Assembly: GCA_963678085.1 (NCBI GenBank)
Contig: OY782680.1
Coordinates: 496,001 to 560,000 of the forward strand
Length of the DNA: 64,000 bases
Direction: 5' to 3'
DNA from: Aliishimia sp963678085
Lineage (GTDB): Bacteria > Pseudomonadota > Alphaproteobacteria > Rhodobacterales > Rhodobacteraceae
Below, piece by piece: positions 1 to 7,936 of the stretch. A program made the position numbers and the translations under genes. The notes beneath the pieces are model-generated. The model was not told where the DNA came from and did no database searches. It was given only the letters and a program-made list of their open reading frames with translations. Numbering within the stretch: the first letter of the stretch is position 1; the number at the start of each line of letters is the position of its first letter.

Positions 1-678
1 GATGGCTTGCATCAACAGGGATGTCGTCCCGCGTGAACCTGTTGAACCTACCAAGATAATTGGATCCTGCGGCGGCGCGGCGCTCCAGTGCTTGGTTAAT
101 GCGTTAACCACAAGGCGGCTTCGCGCCTCGGCATCAAGCCCCTCGGTGAGAGTCTGCACAAATTGATGGGCGATCACAATCAGCGCTTTGGCGTTTTGCC
201 AGTGACCCGATTGATCAGACACATCAAGCTGCGCGATATCCTCGACGCTGACATTTTCGCCCTGCATCTCATCCATCAAGCTGGCCAGACTATCAGACAG
301 GGCAAAAACCGAGTTCTGCGCGGCCAGCTCAGGCCTGTCTTTGAGCAGCGGCGCGATCAATTCAGCAAGCCGCAAACGTCGTTGCAACGGATGGCGCGCG
401 GGGGGCATATCGTGGGCGGGCAAAAGCGCCTCGACCTGAGAGAGCAGCAGAATGCGTGGCACAAACCCGGCGGGGCCTTGGGTGAAAATCTGCCGGATAC
501 GGCGCGCCATGCGCGTGGTATTAACCAACAAGGTGATGCGCGCCATCTCATGGGGCGGTCTCTCAGCGATGCGGGCGCGTAGGCCTGCCACTACGGATGC
601 GGCAAAATCCGTTCCCAGATCCTGCACAAAGACGCGGGGGCGGGGGTCGGTGGAGTGGGGCTCGGGGTCAAACAGCAT
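1..678 (-). CDS. addB: Double-strand break repair protein AddB, N-terminal part (runs off left edge)
   Basis: The reverse strand reads continuously from ATG at 678 to the window edge, giving 226 residues. AddB is the partner of AddA in the alphaproteobacterial helicase-nuclease that resects double-strand breaks for RecA. Only the N-terminal inactivated-helicase part is visible; the C-terminal nuclease domain with its iron-sulfur cysteines lies outside. The start overlaps the end of the upstream nucleotidyltransferase by 11 bp, so the genes are probably co-transcribed. The assignment rests on N-terminal sequence resemblance to Rhodobacterales AddB and on gene order (AmgK-like, MurU-like, addB). 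A start further upstream is possible. Confidence 0.8.
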   Translation of the reverse strand, partial: MLFDPEPHSTDPRPRVFVQDLGTDFAASVVAGLRARIAERPPHEMARITLLVNTTRMARRIRQIFTQGPAGFVPRILLLSQVEALLPAHDMPPARHPLQRRLRLAELIAPLLKDRPELAAQNSVFALSDSLASLMDEMQGENVSVEDIAQLDVSDQSGHWQNAKALIVIAHQFVQTLTEGLDAEARSRLVVNALTKHWSAAPPQDPIILVGSTGSRGTTSLLMQAI

Positions 679-1354
679 CGGGGGCCGCTATCAGCGCCTC
701 TGCCTGCGCAAGACCTGGGGGGTGGCCGATATCGCACCATTTGCCCGGATAAACCAACCCATAACACTGAGAGGTCGCGATCAACTGATCCCAGATTTCA
801 TTGAGCGAAAACACGTCCGGCTGATGCCCAAGCACCCAGTCTGAATTAATGATTTGTGCACCGCTGTAAACCAGATCTCCACCACGTTTCAGCTGCCCTT
901 GAGCCGTGCAAGAAAAATCCCCCGGCCCTGTGCGACCAAGGGTGGAATGTGGCTCTAAACATAGGAGGAGCGCCTGCATTTTTTCCGGCCGCCAATGTTC
1001 AAGCAGCAATTTCAGCGGGTTCGGGCCCGACCACGCAGCATCTGGGTTGATGGTGCAAACCGGCCCGCCGCCAAGCTTTTTATGAGCGAATTTTAACCCT
1101 CCGCCGGTGTCCAGGATCTGCGTTTCATGTGAAACCTCAATACCCGTTCCCGCCAGATGGGACTGCAGGCACTCGGCCTTGTAATGCGTGTTCACCACAA
1201 GGTGGCGCAGGCCCGCATCGCGGCACAGATCAAGCGTGTGGTCAATCATTGGCCTCCCCGCGAGCGGCACCATCGGCTTGGGGCGATCATTGGTGAGCGG
1301 GCGCATGCGCGTGCCAAACCCGGCGGCAAAGATCATCGCGGCATGTGGTGTCAT
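668..1354 (-). CDS. Sugar nucleotidyltransferase, MurU-like
   Basis: Encodes 228 residues if translation starts at ATG 1354, whose ATGA overlaps the stop of the upstream kinase-like gene. An upstream extension in the same frame is a shadow of that gene. The N-terminus carries the nucleotidyltransferase signature GFGTRMRPLT followed by PKPMVPLAG (about residues 11-32), typical of enzymes that load a sugar 1-phosphate onto UTP or another NTP. Pairing with an AmgK-like kinase suggests N-acetylmuramate 1-phosphate uridylyltransferase in the peptidoglycan recycling route that bypasses MurA. The substrate is inferred from context and has no support beyond the family signature. Confidence 0.8.
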   Translation of the reverse strand: MTPHAAMIFAAGFGTRMRPLTNDRPKPMVPLAGRPMIDHTLDLCRDAGLRHLVVNTHYKAECLQSHLAGTGIEVSHETQILDTGGGLKFAHKKLGGGPVCTINPDAAWSGPNPLKLLLEHWRPEKMQALLLCLEPHSTLGRTGPGDFSCTAQGQLKRGGDLVYSGAQIINSDWVLGHQPDVFSLNEIWDQLIATSQCYGLVYPGKWCDIGHPPGLAQAEALIAAPDAV

Positions 1355-2343
1355 GGGCAGGCCTCGCGCAAGCTTTGGCGTATCTCGGGGCTTGGCCCCG
1401 GCAAGGTTTCCAAGATGAGTTGACGCAGCGAGAGGTCTTCTAGCCGGTCCAAGTTGTGACGAATATGGCCCCAGACGCGGGGGAGGAGGTCGAGGTAATT
1501 GGGTTTGCCGTCGCGAATGCAAAGCCGGGCGAACACGCCCAAGATGCGCAGGTTTCGCTGCAACCCAAGCAGGTGATAGTCTTGTGTAAATTGCGCCCCG
1601 TTTTGGCCCATTGCGGAAATATAGCTGCTCAGCATGGTTTCTTGCAGGCCCAGCGGAACATCGCGGCGGGCATCTTGCAAGATCGAGACCAAATCATAGG
1701 CCGGATGCCCCAGCATGGCATCTTGAAAATCAAGTAGACCTAGGCGCGCAGGGCCCGTGCGATGGGGCAGGTAGATGAGATTTTCGGCATGATAATCGCG
1801 CTGCACCAGCACCTGTTGGGACCAATCCATTTTGCTGAGCCCCGCGTTTATGTTCGTTTCAAAATCATGCTTGAGGCGCGCATTATTCCGACCCAGATAC
1901 CACGTCACGCACAGCGTTGAGAGCTGGGCCATGGTGTTTGCATCAAAGGGGGTAAGGCCGGTTGCATCCACGCTTGGCATGACGGTGAGCACCTCTATGG
2001 CAAGCTGATAGAGGCTGTTTTCCTGGCTCGGGTCTTGGTCTAGCAGCCGGGCAATGAGATCATCGCCAAAATCTTCGATCAACAAAAAGCCGCACGTCTC
2101 ATCCTGGGCATAGATTTCAGGTGCGCTCAGATGCGCGGCGCGCAGTCTTTGGGTGATGTCGATCACGGGGGTAATATCTTCGCCCTTATCAGGCGGGGCA
2201 TCCATCACAAGAGCGGTGCCAGCCCCAAAGGCGCAACGATAGTATTTCCGGTGCGAGGCATCCCCGGCAATAAGTTTAAGAGACCGCTTAGCCCCCGCAG
2301 ATATCGCAAAGGCCTGAGCCAACTGATACCGATCCGTCATCAT
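1351..2343 (-). CDS. Aminoglycoside-phosphotransferase-fold kinase, AmgK-like
   Basis: About 330 residues. The start is ATG 2343 or the adjacent ATG 2340, behind a GGGAGGG ribosome-binding site; a TTG further upstream is less likely. The APH-type catalytic loop is DYHAENL (about residue 183) and the metal-binding motif is LLDFQDA (about residue 204). Family members paired with a nucleotidyltransferase phosphorylate N-acetylmuramate/N-acetylglucosamine at C1 (AmgK). It overlaps the MurU-like gene by four bases (ATGA). In related genomes tsaE normally lies directly upstream or is fused here; in this window only about 90 bp without a recognisable tsaE separate it from the PAS gene. Confidence 0.78.
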   Translation of the reverse strand: MMTDRYQLAQAFAISAGAKRSLKLIAGDASHRKYYRCAFGAGTALVMDAPPDKGEDITPVIDITQRLRAAHLSAPEIYAQDETCGFLLIEDFGDDLIARLLDQDPSQENSLYQLAIEVLTVMPSVDATGLTPFDANTMAQLSTLCVTWYLGRNNARLKHDFETNINAGLSKMDWSQQVLVQRDYHAENLIYLPHRTGPARLGLLDFQDAMLGHPAYDLVSILQDARRDVPLGLQETMLSSYISAMGQNGAQFTQDYHLLGLQRNLRILGVFARLCIRDGKPNYLDLLPRVWGHIRHNLDRLEDLSLRQLILETLPGPSPEIRQSLREACP

Positions 2344-2433
2344 TCCCTCCCGCAACCGTTCTTAGGGTTTTCCGTCGGTTTTAAGGAGATGTCGAGCGTG
2401 AAATCGGATAGTATCACAAGGCTGCTGGCCAGG

Positions 2434-3957
2434 TTAGGCGTTCACGGGCAAGGCGACGATCTCTGGTTTTGGGCGTATTTTGCTGCCTTCAAAGAAGCGG
2501 AGCATTGTGTTGCTAGAGGCCATGGGCACCGCTTCGATGGTGATGGTCTTGCCGTTGAGCTGTTTGATTTCTGCCGACCAGGGCGCGCGGTCTCCGAAAT
2601 CCAGAACGAAATCGCTGAGCCGTTGGAACACCGGGTCTTGCTGTGCTTTGCTTTGCCAGTCGCGTTGGCAATCGAGAATCGTGGTTTCGGCAAAGCTGCT
2701 TTCGGGGTCTTCATCCCAAAGTTCGCGGTATTTTGAATTGGTCAAGGTGAGCAAGCCAGTGGAAGAGAACACCGCAATCCCATTATCAAGGCTGTCAAAC
2801 ACGGCCTGCCCCAGCTCCAATTCGGCGCGGAAACTGCGGGTGAGCGAGACCTCAGAGCTGATATCTTCGATCAAGAACGCGATTGCCCCGTCCGGGTGTG
2901 GGCGGCCATTCACGCGATAGGTGCGCGCATTGGGCAGGGTCCAGGTCTCGGAATAGCGCCCATCACTGGCGGCGGCGACCAGATCGGAAATCTGCTGGCG
3001 CCATGTGTTATAGTTTTTCGGCTCGGGCATCAGGCGACGGTCGCGCAGCTCATCAAAGAAGGCCAAAAGATTGGGGCGGGAGCTGAGAAACTCTGCCGAG
3101 AGCCCCGTCAGATCAATGAGAGCGGGGTTGAACAGCGCAAGTTGACGATTGCCATCAAAGATCGCCAGCCCAATGGGAAGCTGGGCAAAGGTCTTGGCGA
3201 GGGTTTGCACAAAATTGCGCTGTGCAATCTCTGCACGCACCACGGCATCTGCATCCAGCGCGGTAAAGAATGCGCCCTCTTCACTGGTGTTTTTGTGGAT
3301 GTCGAACCAAATGTCGCGTTTTTCACTGGGCGAGTACACACGCAAACGGCGCGACTCTCCACCGCTCAGCGCGTCGTCGCCAAACTTGAACATAGGCTCT
3401 GACAGGGGTTTTTCCGCTTTACTACTCAGCACCTGTGAAAGCGTTTTATAGGCCGCGTTGTACCAAAGGATTTTGCCCTCTTCATCTTGTTGCCAAATCG
3501 GGACCGGCGTTGTGTCGATCGCCCCTTTGAAACTCGCATAGGACTCCAGATCAATCGTGAGCTTTGGCGTATTTGCGCCCGCCTTATCAGATCGAATGTC
3601 GATGCGGCGATACCGGCCGATCAGATTGATTTCGCACAGGCTGCTATCATTGTCTTTTTGTGATTGGAATGTTTGGTTCACCCGTCTTTTGCTTGGGTTC
3701 AGGATATCTTCAGGCAGGCCGAATCTGGGTTGGAGCGAGAGCACCACATCGCGCCAAGAGGGGCGCGCGCTTTGCACATATTGCGCGGCGTTTTCTGTTG
3801 AATCCACCAGCTCTGTTCCCTCGAACAAAAAGCTGGTGCTTGGATCATCAGAGCTAAACGACTTGGCTTGGACGAAATTGCGTGTCGTCCAATACATAAC
3901 CAGCCCGCTGGTAAAAAGGCCTATGATAAGGCTAAGCGCAATTTCGAACGCTGTCAT
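2434..3957 (-). CDS. Membrane-anchored multi-PAS protein
   Basis: 507 residues with one predicted N-terminal membrane helix (about residues 5-24), followed by consecutive PAS-like segments (roughly 150-240, 255-365 and 375-490). No histidine-kinase dimerisation or ATPase domain, GGDEF or EAL motif is visible, so it is a sensor without an obvious output domain. Rhodobacterales carry a similar PAS protein between regB and the amgK/murU/addB genes, which fits the location. It may act by binding another signalling protein. The ligand cannot be told from sequence. Confidence 0.7.
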   Translation of the reverse strand: MTAFEIALSLIIGLFTSGLVMYWTTRNFVQAKSFSSDDPSTSFLFEGTELVDSTENAAQYVQSARPSWRDVVLSLQPRFGLPEDILNPSKRRVNQTFQSQKDNDSSLCEINLIGRYRRIDIRSDKAGANTPKLTIDLESYASFKGAIDTTPVPIWQQDEEGKILWYNAAYKTLSQVLSSKAEKPLSEPMFKFGDDALSGGESRRLRVYSPSEKRDIWFDIHKNTSEEGAFFTALDADAVVRAEIAQRNFVQTLAKTFAQLPIGLAIFDGNRQLALFNPALIDLTGLSAEFLSSRPNLLAFFDELRDRRLMPEPKNYNTWRQQISDLVAAASDGRYSETWTLPNARTYRVNGRPHPDGAIAFLIEDISSEVSLTRSFRAELELGQAVFDSLDNGIAVFSSTGLLTLTNSKYRELWDEDPESSFAETTILDCQRDWQSKAQQDPVFQRLSDFVLDFGDRAPWSAEIKQLNGKTITIEAVPMASSNTMLRFFEGSKIRPKPEIVALPVNA

Positions 3958-4020
3958 CTGAATATCGTCCCAACTATCCCGAAGGTTAAATAACCCCTAA
4001 CGGGTTAACAAAGACTTAAT

Positions 4021-5412
4021 CTAGCCTGCGCGAAAGCGCTGATTCTCTTCAAGGGGGCGTGCGCGGGAATTTGCCGTTACCAGCGATCTGTCCCAGGTGA
4101 CGGTGACAATTGCACCGGTGCTTTTCGTCTGCTTGTGGCCGTCGTCGGAACGATTCATGAAGGTCAGGGAGGCACCGGATCGCTCGAGCAGCGTTTTGGC
4201 GATAAACAGGCCAAGCCCCATGCCTTCATAGCCGGGCCGTGCCTTTTGGGATTTTTTGCTGCGCTTCATAAAGGGATCACCAATGCGGCCAATTATATTC
4301 GAAGGATAGCCCGGACCGTCATCGCCGATTCGAATCGTTATGGTGTTCTCGCTCCATTCGGCATCAACCCAAACCGCGCTTTGGGCAAAATCGACCCCGT
4401 TTTGAACCAGGTTGCGCAAGCCGTGGATGATTTCGGGTTTGCGCTGGATGATGGGCTGGGAGGGATCGCTGAGATCATTGCTGAGAAAATCATAATTGAT
4501 CGCTATCCCGCGCCCTTCATGGGGTTCTGCCGCTTCTTGCACAACGGTGCTTAGAGGGGCCGTGCGCAGATGTGTATCATCCTTTCCAGCCCGCCCCATA
4601 TCGCGCAAAATATCGCGGCACCTATCTGCTTGCTCGCGGATCAGCTGCGCATCGGCGGCCAGCTCGGGGGCGTCGTCTAGCTCTTCCACAAGCTCCGAGC
4701 TGGTCAGCTTGATTGTCGCCAGCGGCGTGCCCAGCTCATGTGCGGCCGCCGCCACCACCCCGCCCAAATCCGTCAGCTTCTGCTCGCGCGCCAGTGCCAA
4801 TTGCGTCGCGGCCAGCGCCTCGGTCATGGTGGTCATCTCATTGGAAACCCGGCGCGAATAGGCCCCGATAAAGACAATCGCGATCACCAAAGAGAGCCAA
4901 GAGCCGAACATAAACGGATAGGGCAGGCGCAAAATGAACCCATGATAGGTGCGCAGCGGATAATAAAATTGCGAAAGCAACGATGCGATCGCAATGGCAG
5001 TCACGGCCATAATAATGAAAGAGCGCAGCTTCAAAGCGGATGCGCTAATCGTCACAGGCCCCAGCAAGAGCAGGGCAAAGGGGTTATGCAAACCGCCCGT
5101 CAGATAGAGCAGAACGCCCAATTGAACCATGTCAAAAAGCACCATCAAAAAATTCTGCGCTTCGCTCAGCCGCTTGTTCTCTGGAAAGATGAAAATGGCA
5201 AAGAGATTGCCAATCACAGAGACGCCAACCGTCAGATAACAAAGGCCAATTTCAAGCTGTAGGTTATAATAGCGCTGCGCCACAGTCAGCGCTGCGATCT
5301 GCCCGACAATGGCAATCCAACGCAGCAAGATCAGCGTGCGCAGACGCACCAAACTTCGGTTCTGGGGGAACAGAAAATCTGCGGTGCTGCTCGGCTCGGG
5401 CCCTGTCGTCAT
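4021..5412 (-). CDS. regB: Redox sensor histidine kinase RegB/PrrB
   Basis: 463 residues from ATG 5412. Six membrane helices occupy residues 25-185, with the ubiquinone-binding heptapeptide GGLHNPF at 106-112. The phosphoacceptor motif is AAAHELGTPLATIKL with His225, and the redox-active cysteine in DRCRDIL is Cys265; both numbers match the Rhodobacter capsulatus protein, which supports this start. The C-terminal ATPase has GDDGPGYP and EGMGLGLFIAKTLLERSGA. RegB autophosphorylates under reducing conditions and phosphorylates RegA. It is transcribed divergently from senC-regA across about 80 bp. Confidence 0.96.
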   Translation of the reverse strand: MTTGPEPSSTADFLFPQNRSLVRLRTLILLRWIAIVGQIAALTVAQRYYNLQLEIGLCYLTVGVSVIGNLFAIFIFPENKRLSEAQNFLMVLFDMVQLGVLLYLTGGLHNPFALLLLGPVTISASALKLRSFIIMAVTAIAIASLLSQFYYPLRTYHGFILRLPYPFMFGSWLSLVIAIVFIGAYSRRVSNEMTTMTEALAATQLALAREQKLTDLGGVVAAAAHELGTPLATIKLTSSELVEELDDAPELAADAQLIREQADRCRDILRDMGRAGKDDTHLRTAPLSTVVQEAAEPHEGRGIAINYDFLSNDLSDPSQPIIQRKPEIIHGLRNLVQNGVDFAQSAVWVDAEWSENTITIRIGDDGPGYPSNIIGRIGDPFMKRSKKSQKARPGYEGMGLGLFIAKTLLERSGASLTFMNRSDDGHKQTKSTGAIVTVTWDRSLVTANSRARPLEENQRFRAG

Positions 5413-5492
5413 CGTGATATGCTCTTGCTTGAATTGGCGCAAATTCTTGATAGGTTACAGCTTATGTAATCAATTTCTGTTGGGAACGCGAT
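5413..5492. promoter_or_regulatory. regB / senC divergent promoter region
   Basis: This 80-bp gap must hold both promoters. It contains TTGAT (5451-5455) and ATCAA further right, an inverted pair too widely spaced for an FNR site. No sigma-70 boxes are clear enough to assign. Confidence 0.35.
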
Positions 5493-6092
5493 ATGCCACG
5501 TCTTTACGCCTTTGCCGCCATTTTTGCCGTTGCCGCTGGACTGTCGGCCTCTTGGTATTTCAGCCGCCCCGCGGGGTTTTCGGAATGTGCTGCCTCAGCC
5601 TCAGCCGGAGAGATTGGCGGACCCTTCACCTTGGTCAATCACAAGGGCGAGACGGTCACAGATAAAGACGTGCTCACCGAGCCCTCCTTGGTGTATTTTG
5701 GCTACACCTTTTGCCCGGATGTCTGCCCCTTTGATATGGCGCGCAACGTCGAGGCGATTGATTTGCTCGCCGAGCGAGGCATCTCTGCACAGCCCGTGTT
5801 CATCTCCATCGACCCGCAGCGCGACACGGTTGAGATCATGGATGAATATGTGGCCTATATGCATGAAAAGATGATAGCTTTAACCGGGACCGAGGAGCAG
5901 GTCGCCGCCGCGAGCAAAGCCTATCGAACCTATTATAAGCCGCATTATGATGGGTCAGAAGATTACTTGGTGGATCATTCAACCTTTACCTATCTGGTGC
6001 TGCCCGAACATGGCTTTGTGGAGTTCTTCAAAAACACACAGACGGCCGAGGATATGGCAGAGCGGACCGCTTGTTTTATTGAGAATTCCTAA
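5493..6092 (+). CDS. senC: SCO1/SenC/PrrC copper chaperone
   Basis: 199 residues. An N-terminal uncleaved signal/anchor helix (about 5-22) places a thioredoxin-fold domain in the periplasm. Copper ligands are visible as CPDVC (Cys74, Cys78) and a histidine in VDHSTF (His162), the full Sco set. Sco proteins deliver copper to the CuA site of cytochrome c oxidase. In Rhodobacter, PrrC/SenC also links oxidase activity to the RegB/RegA system. The gene sits about 75 bp upstream of regA in the same direction, the conserved arrangement. Confidence 0.94.
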   Translation: MPRLYAFAAIFAVAAGLSASWYFSRPAGFSECAASASAGEIGGPFTLVNHKGETVTDKDVLTEPSLVYFGYTFCPDVCPFDMARNVEAIDLLAERGISAQPVFISIDPQRDTVEIMDEYVAYMHEKMIALTGTEEQVAAASKAYRTYYKPHYDGSEDYLVDHSTFTYLVLPEHGFVEFFKNTQTAEDMAERTACFIENS

Positions 6093-6166
6093 GGGCATTT
6101 GACCTTTGGGCGGGAAACCGCAATAGTGCCTCTCAATGAATAAGAAACACTATGTCGGAGGAGCCC

Positions 6167-6721
6167 ATGGCGGATGCGGCCGTGACCGAAATCGGCGAGG
6201 ATAAATCTCTACTACTGGTTGATGATGATGAACCGTTTTTGAGGCGCCTTGCCAAAGCCATGGAAAAACGCGGCTTTGATATTCAAACAGCAGGCAGTAT
6301 GGCCGAGGGGCGGGCTCTTGTGAACAACGAGCCTCCCGCCTTTGCGGTGGTGGATTTGCGGCTTGAGGATGGCAATGGGCTTGATGTGGTTGAGCTGTTG
6401 CGCGAAAAGCGCCCCGATGCGCGGATTGTCGTGCTGACAGGATATGGCGCGATTGCAACCGCTGTGGCAGCCGTCAAGATCGGTGCAACGGATTATCTCT
6501 CCAAACCCGCCGATGCGACCGATATCACCAATGCGCTTCTAGCCACGGGTGATGATATGCCCCCGCCGCCCGAAAATCCAATGAGCGCCGACCGCGTGCG
6601 CTGGGAACATATCCAGCGGGTCTATGAGCTCTGTGATCGCAACGTCTCAGAAACCGCCCGCCGTCTTTCAATGCACCGCAGAACCCTGCAACGCATCCTG
6701 GCAAAACGCTCCCCGCGTTAA
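6167..6721 (+). CDS. regA: Redox response regulator RegA/PrrA
   Basis: 184 residues from ATG 6167, which follows GGAGGAG (6157-6163). The ATG at 6152 is rejected because the chosen start gives the known family length and puts the phosphoacceptor in VVDLRL at Asp63, the family number. The receiver domain occupies residues 10-125, a proline-rich linker PPPPE follows, and a Fis-type helix-turn-helix (VSETARRLSMHRRTLQRIL) lies at the C-terminus. RegA controls respiration, carbon and nitrogen fixation genes, and photosynthesis where present. The last 30 bases are repeated in near-identical form at 7357-7389. Confidence 0.96.
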   Translation: MADAAVTEIGEDKSLLLVDDDEPFLRRLAKAMEKRGFDIQTAGSMAEGRALVNNEPPAFAVVDLRLEDGNGLDVVELLREKRPDARIVVLTGYGAIATAVAAVKIGATDYLSKPADATDITNALLATGDDMPPPPENPMSADRVRWEHIQRVYELCDRNVSETARRLSMHRRTLQRILAKRSPR

Positions 6722-6724
6722 GGG
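6692..6724. repeat. regA 3'-end repeat, native copy
   Basis: These 33 bases (last nine codons, stop and GGG) match 7357-7389 with two differences. The two copies bracket the DUF6196-like gene. Confidence 0.85.
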
Positions 6725-6763
6725 TGCGAATCAATAACGGTTAGAAATGCAGCATGAACCCTG

Positions 6764-6806
6764 CCGATATCTCTGCGTCGCTACCTACCCGGAGCAGAGA
6801 TACCGG
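6764..6806. other. Imperfect hairpin downstream of regA
   Basis: TATCTCTGC (6768-6776) and GCAGAGATA (6794-6802) form a 9-bp stem, extended by CCG/CGG beyond one mismatch. There is no T-tract, so intrinsic termination is not supported. It lies between the convergent ends of regA and the next gene. Confidence 0.4.
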
Positions 6807-6820
6807 TAGAAGGGTGGGCT

Positions 6821-7264
6821 TTAAGAATTTCGCCCCTCATCCCTTAGGGCATTTACCTCTTTAATGGCTTGCTCTCCAAGATCCAAAGGGCAGCCCCAAT
6901 AGTCGAAAATCCCATCTCGGCCCGAATTTTGGCCGCAAGTTACAAACAGCCCAGTTCCCAGCTTTGCTTTCATGTGATTGGCAAGCCAGCCTATAAACCC
7001 GCTATTATCCTTGCACCCGTCAAAGTGAAACGAAAAGACAGCAAACAATTCTTTCTCTTCATCGCGGCTTGGTAGCAACTGGCTCCAAACCTCATCGTCC
7101 CGAACCAGGCACAATGCGTCAGAGTTTGCGCGCTCATTGAACTCACGTAAGGGGAATTCTTCAAAAGCGTAAGCTCCTGGGTAGACTTTAAAATCTGTTT
7201 CAGAAATGACTTTCTTGAGACGGGTCTCTGTTTGCTCGGGAGTTTCGTGACTTACCTGAACCAT
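6821..7264 (-). CDS. Small soluble protein, DUF6196-like
   Basis: 147 residues, no signal peptide or membrane segment. Conserved-looking blocks include PGAYAFEEFPL, SFHFDGCKDNSGFIGWLA and CGQNSGRDGIFDYWGCP. These resemble, from memory, the DUF6196 family; no function is known to me. Base composition is visibly less GC-rich than regA or glmM. The gene lies between two copies of the regA 3' end, so it probably arrived by insertion downstream of regA. It converges on regA. Confidence 0.6.
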   Translation of the reverse strand: MVQVSHETPEQTETRLKKVISETDFKVYPGAYAFEEFPLREFNERANSDALCLVRDDEVWSQLLPSRDEEKELFAVFSFHFDGCKDNSGFIGWLANHMKAKLGTGLFVTCGQNSGRDGIFDYWGCPLDLGEQAIKEVNALRDEGRNS

Positions 7265-7356
7265 AATTTGTGCCCTCCAATTCGCATCACTTGATGGAAT
7301 ATTCTCTTGCTGGTGTAAACCCGTGCCAGATCAATATGGGTAGCTCAAACCTTTTT

Positions 7357-7389
7357 CGCATCCTCGCAAAACGCTCTCCGCGTTAAGGG
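7357..7389. repeat. regA 3'-end repeat, second copy
   Basis: Copies the last nine codons plus stop of regA with only two substitutions, both synonymous in the regA frame (CTG to CTC, TCC to TCT). This implies the copy derives from a functional regA allele of a related genome. Confidence 0.85.
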
Positions 7390-7936
7390 CGCAGGGTTTT
7401 GAGCTTAAAGCTATAGAGCGGGCAGCACAAAATGCCCCGCCTGGGCCAATCCCACCGGAGTTGCACATCAATATAGGGGAAAAGTGAGTTCGGACAGGGA
7501 ACGGGCCCGTCAGACTTCGATGATCACCGCGTGTCAATAGCGGAGAAACTACGTTTGCTCATCATTTTCCTATCCGCGCCATCGCGACGAAGGAGGCTTA
7601 ACCGGGCTCCACATGCCCATGCTCCAGCCACATTGACAGCGCGCGTCTTAGAAGCTTCGTGGGGAGGGTTTTAGAGGCAAAAAGTTAAATTCGTGTGAGG
7701 GGAGCGTACGGTTGTGTTTGCCAAACGAAATCCGCAAATGTCTTGTCCAGTGCGCATGCGCTGGACGCGCCCGAGCCTCCCCCTGGGAGGGCGCATTGCG
7801 GTGTTTCAAGAAATGAAAAGATAACAATGGCTTGTGGTATCGCAATCCGTCCAGAACGCGGAGCGCCCACCCAGGCTCGGGCGCGTCCAGCTTAGGCGAG
7901 ATCTGTGCAAGTTGCGTTTTGCACAGACTTTCGTGA
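7390..7936. other. Non-coding stretch between regA repeat and glmM
   Basis: No convincing gene. It holds a GC-rich near-palindrome around 7412-7436 (GCGGGCA / TGCCCCGC), an unassigned segment to about 7718, and the composite repeat at 7719-7926. The open frames here are short, antisense to repeat sequence and lack ribosome-binding sites. Confidence 0.6.
7719..7926 (-). repeat. Composite dispersed repeat, copy I
   Basis: Two arms share the core GCTGGACGCGCCCGAGCC in opposite orientation: arm one at 7858-7926, arm two at 7719-7812, with a 45-bp centre at 7813-7857. The same arrangement in the opposite orientation occurs at 29451-31183. There the arms are nearly identical, while the centre has the same length but only about half its bases conserved. 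Confidence 0.8.

Noticed and set aside
5451..5476. TTGAT...ATCAA between regB and senC as an FNR site
   Set aside because: The half-sites are too far apart; an FNR box needs four bases between them.
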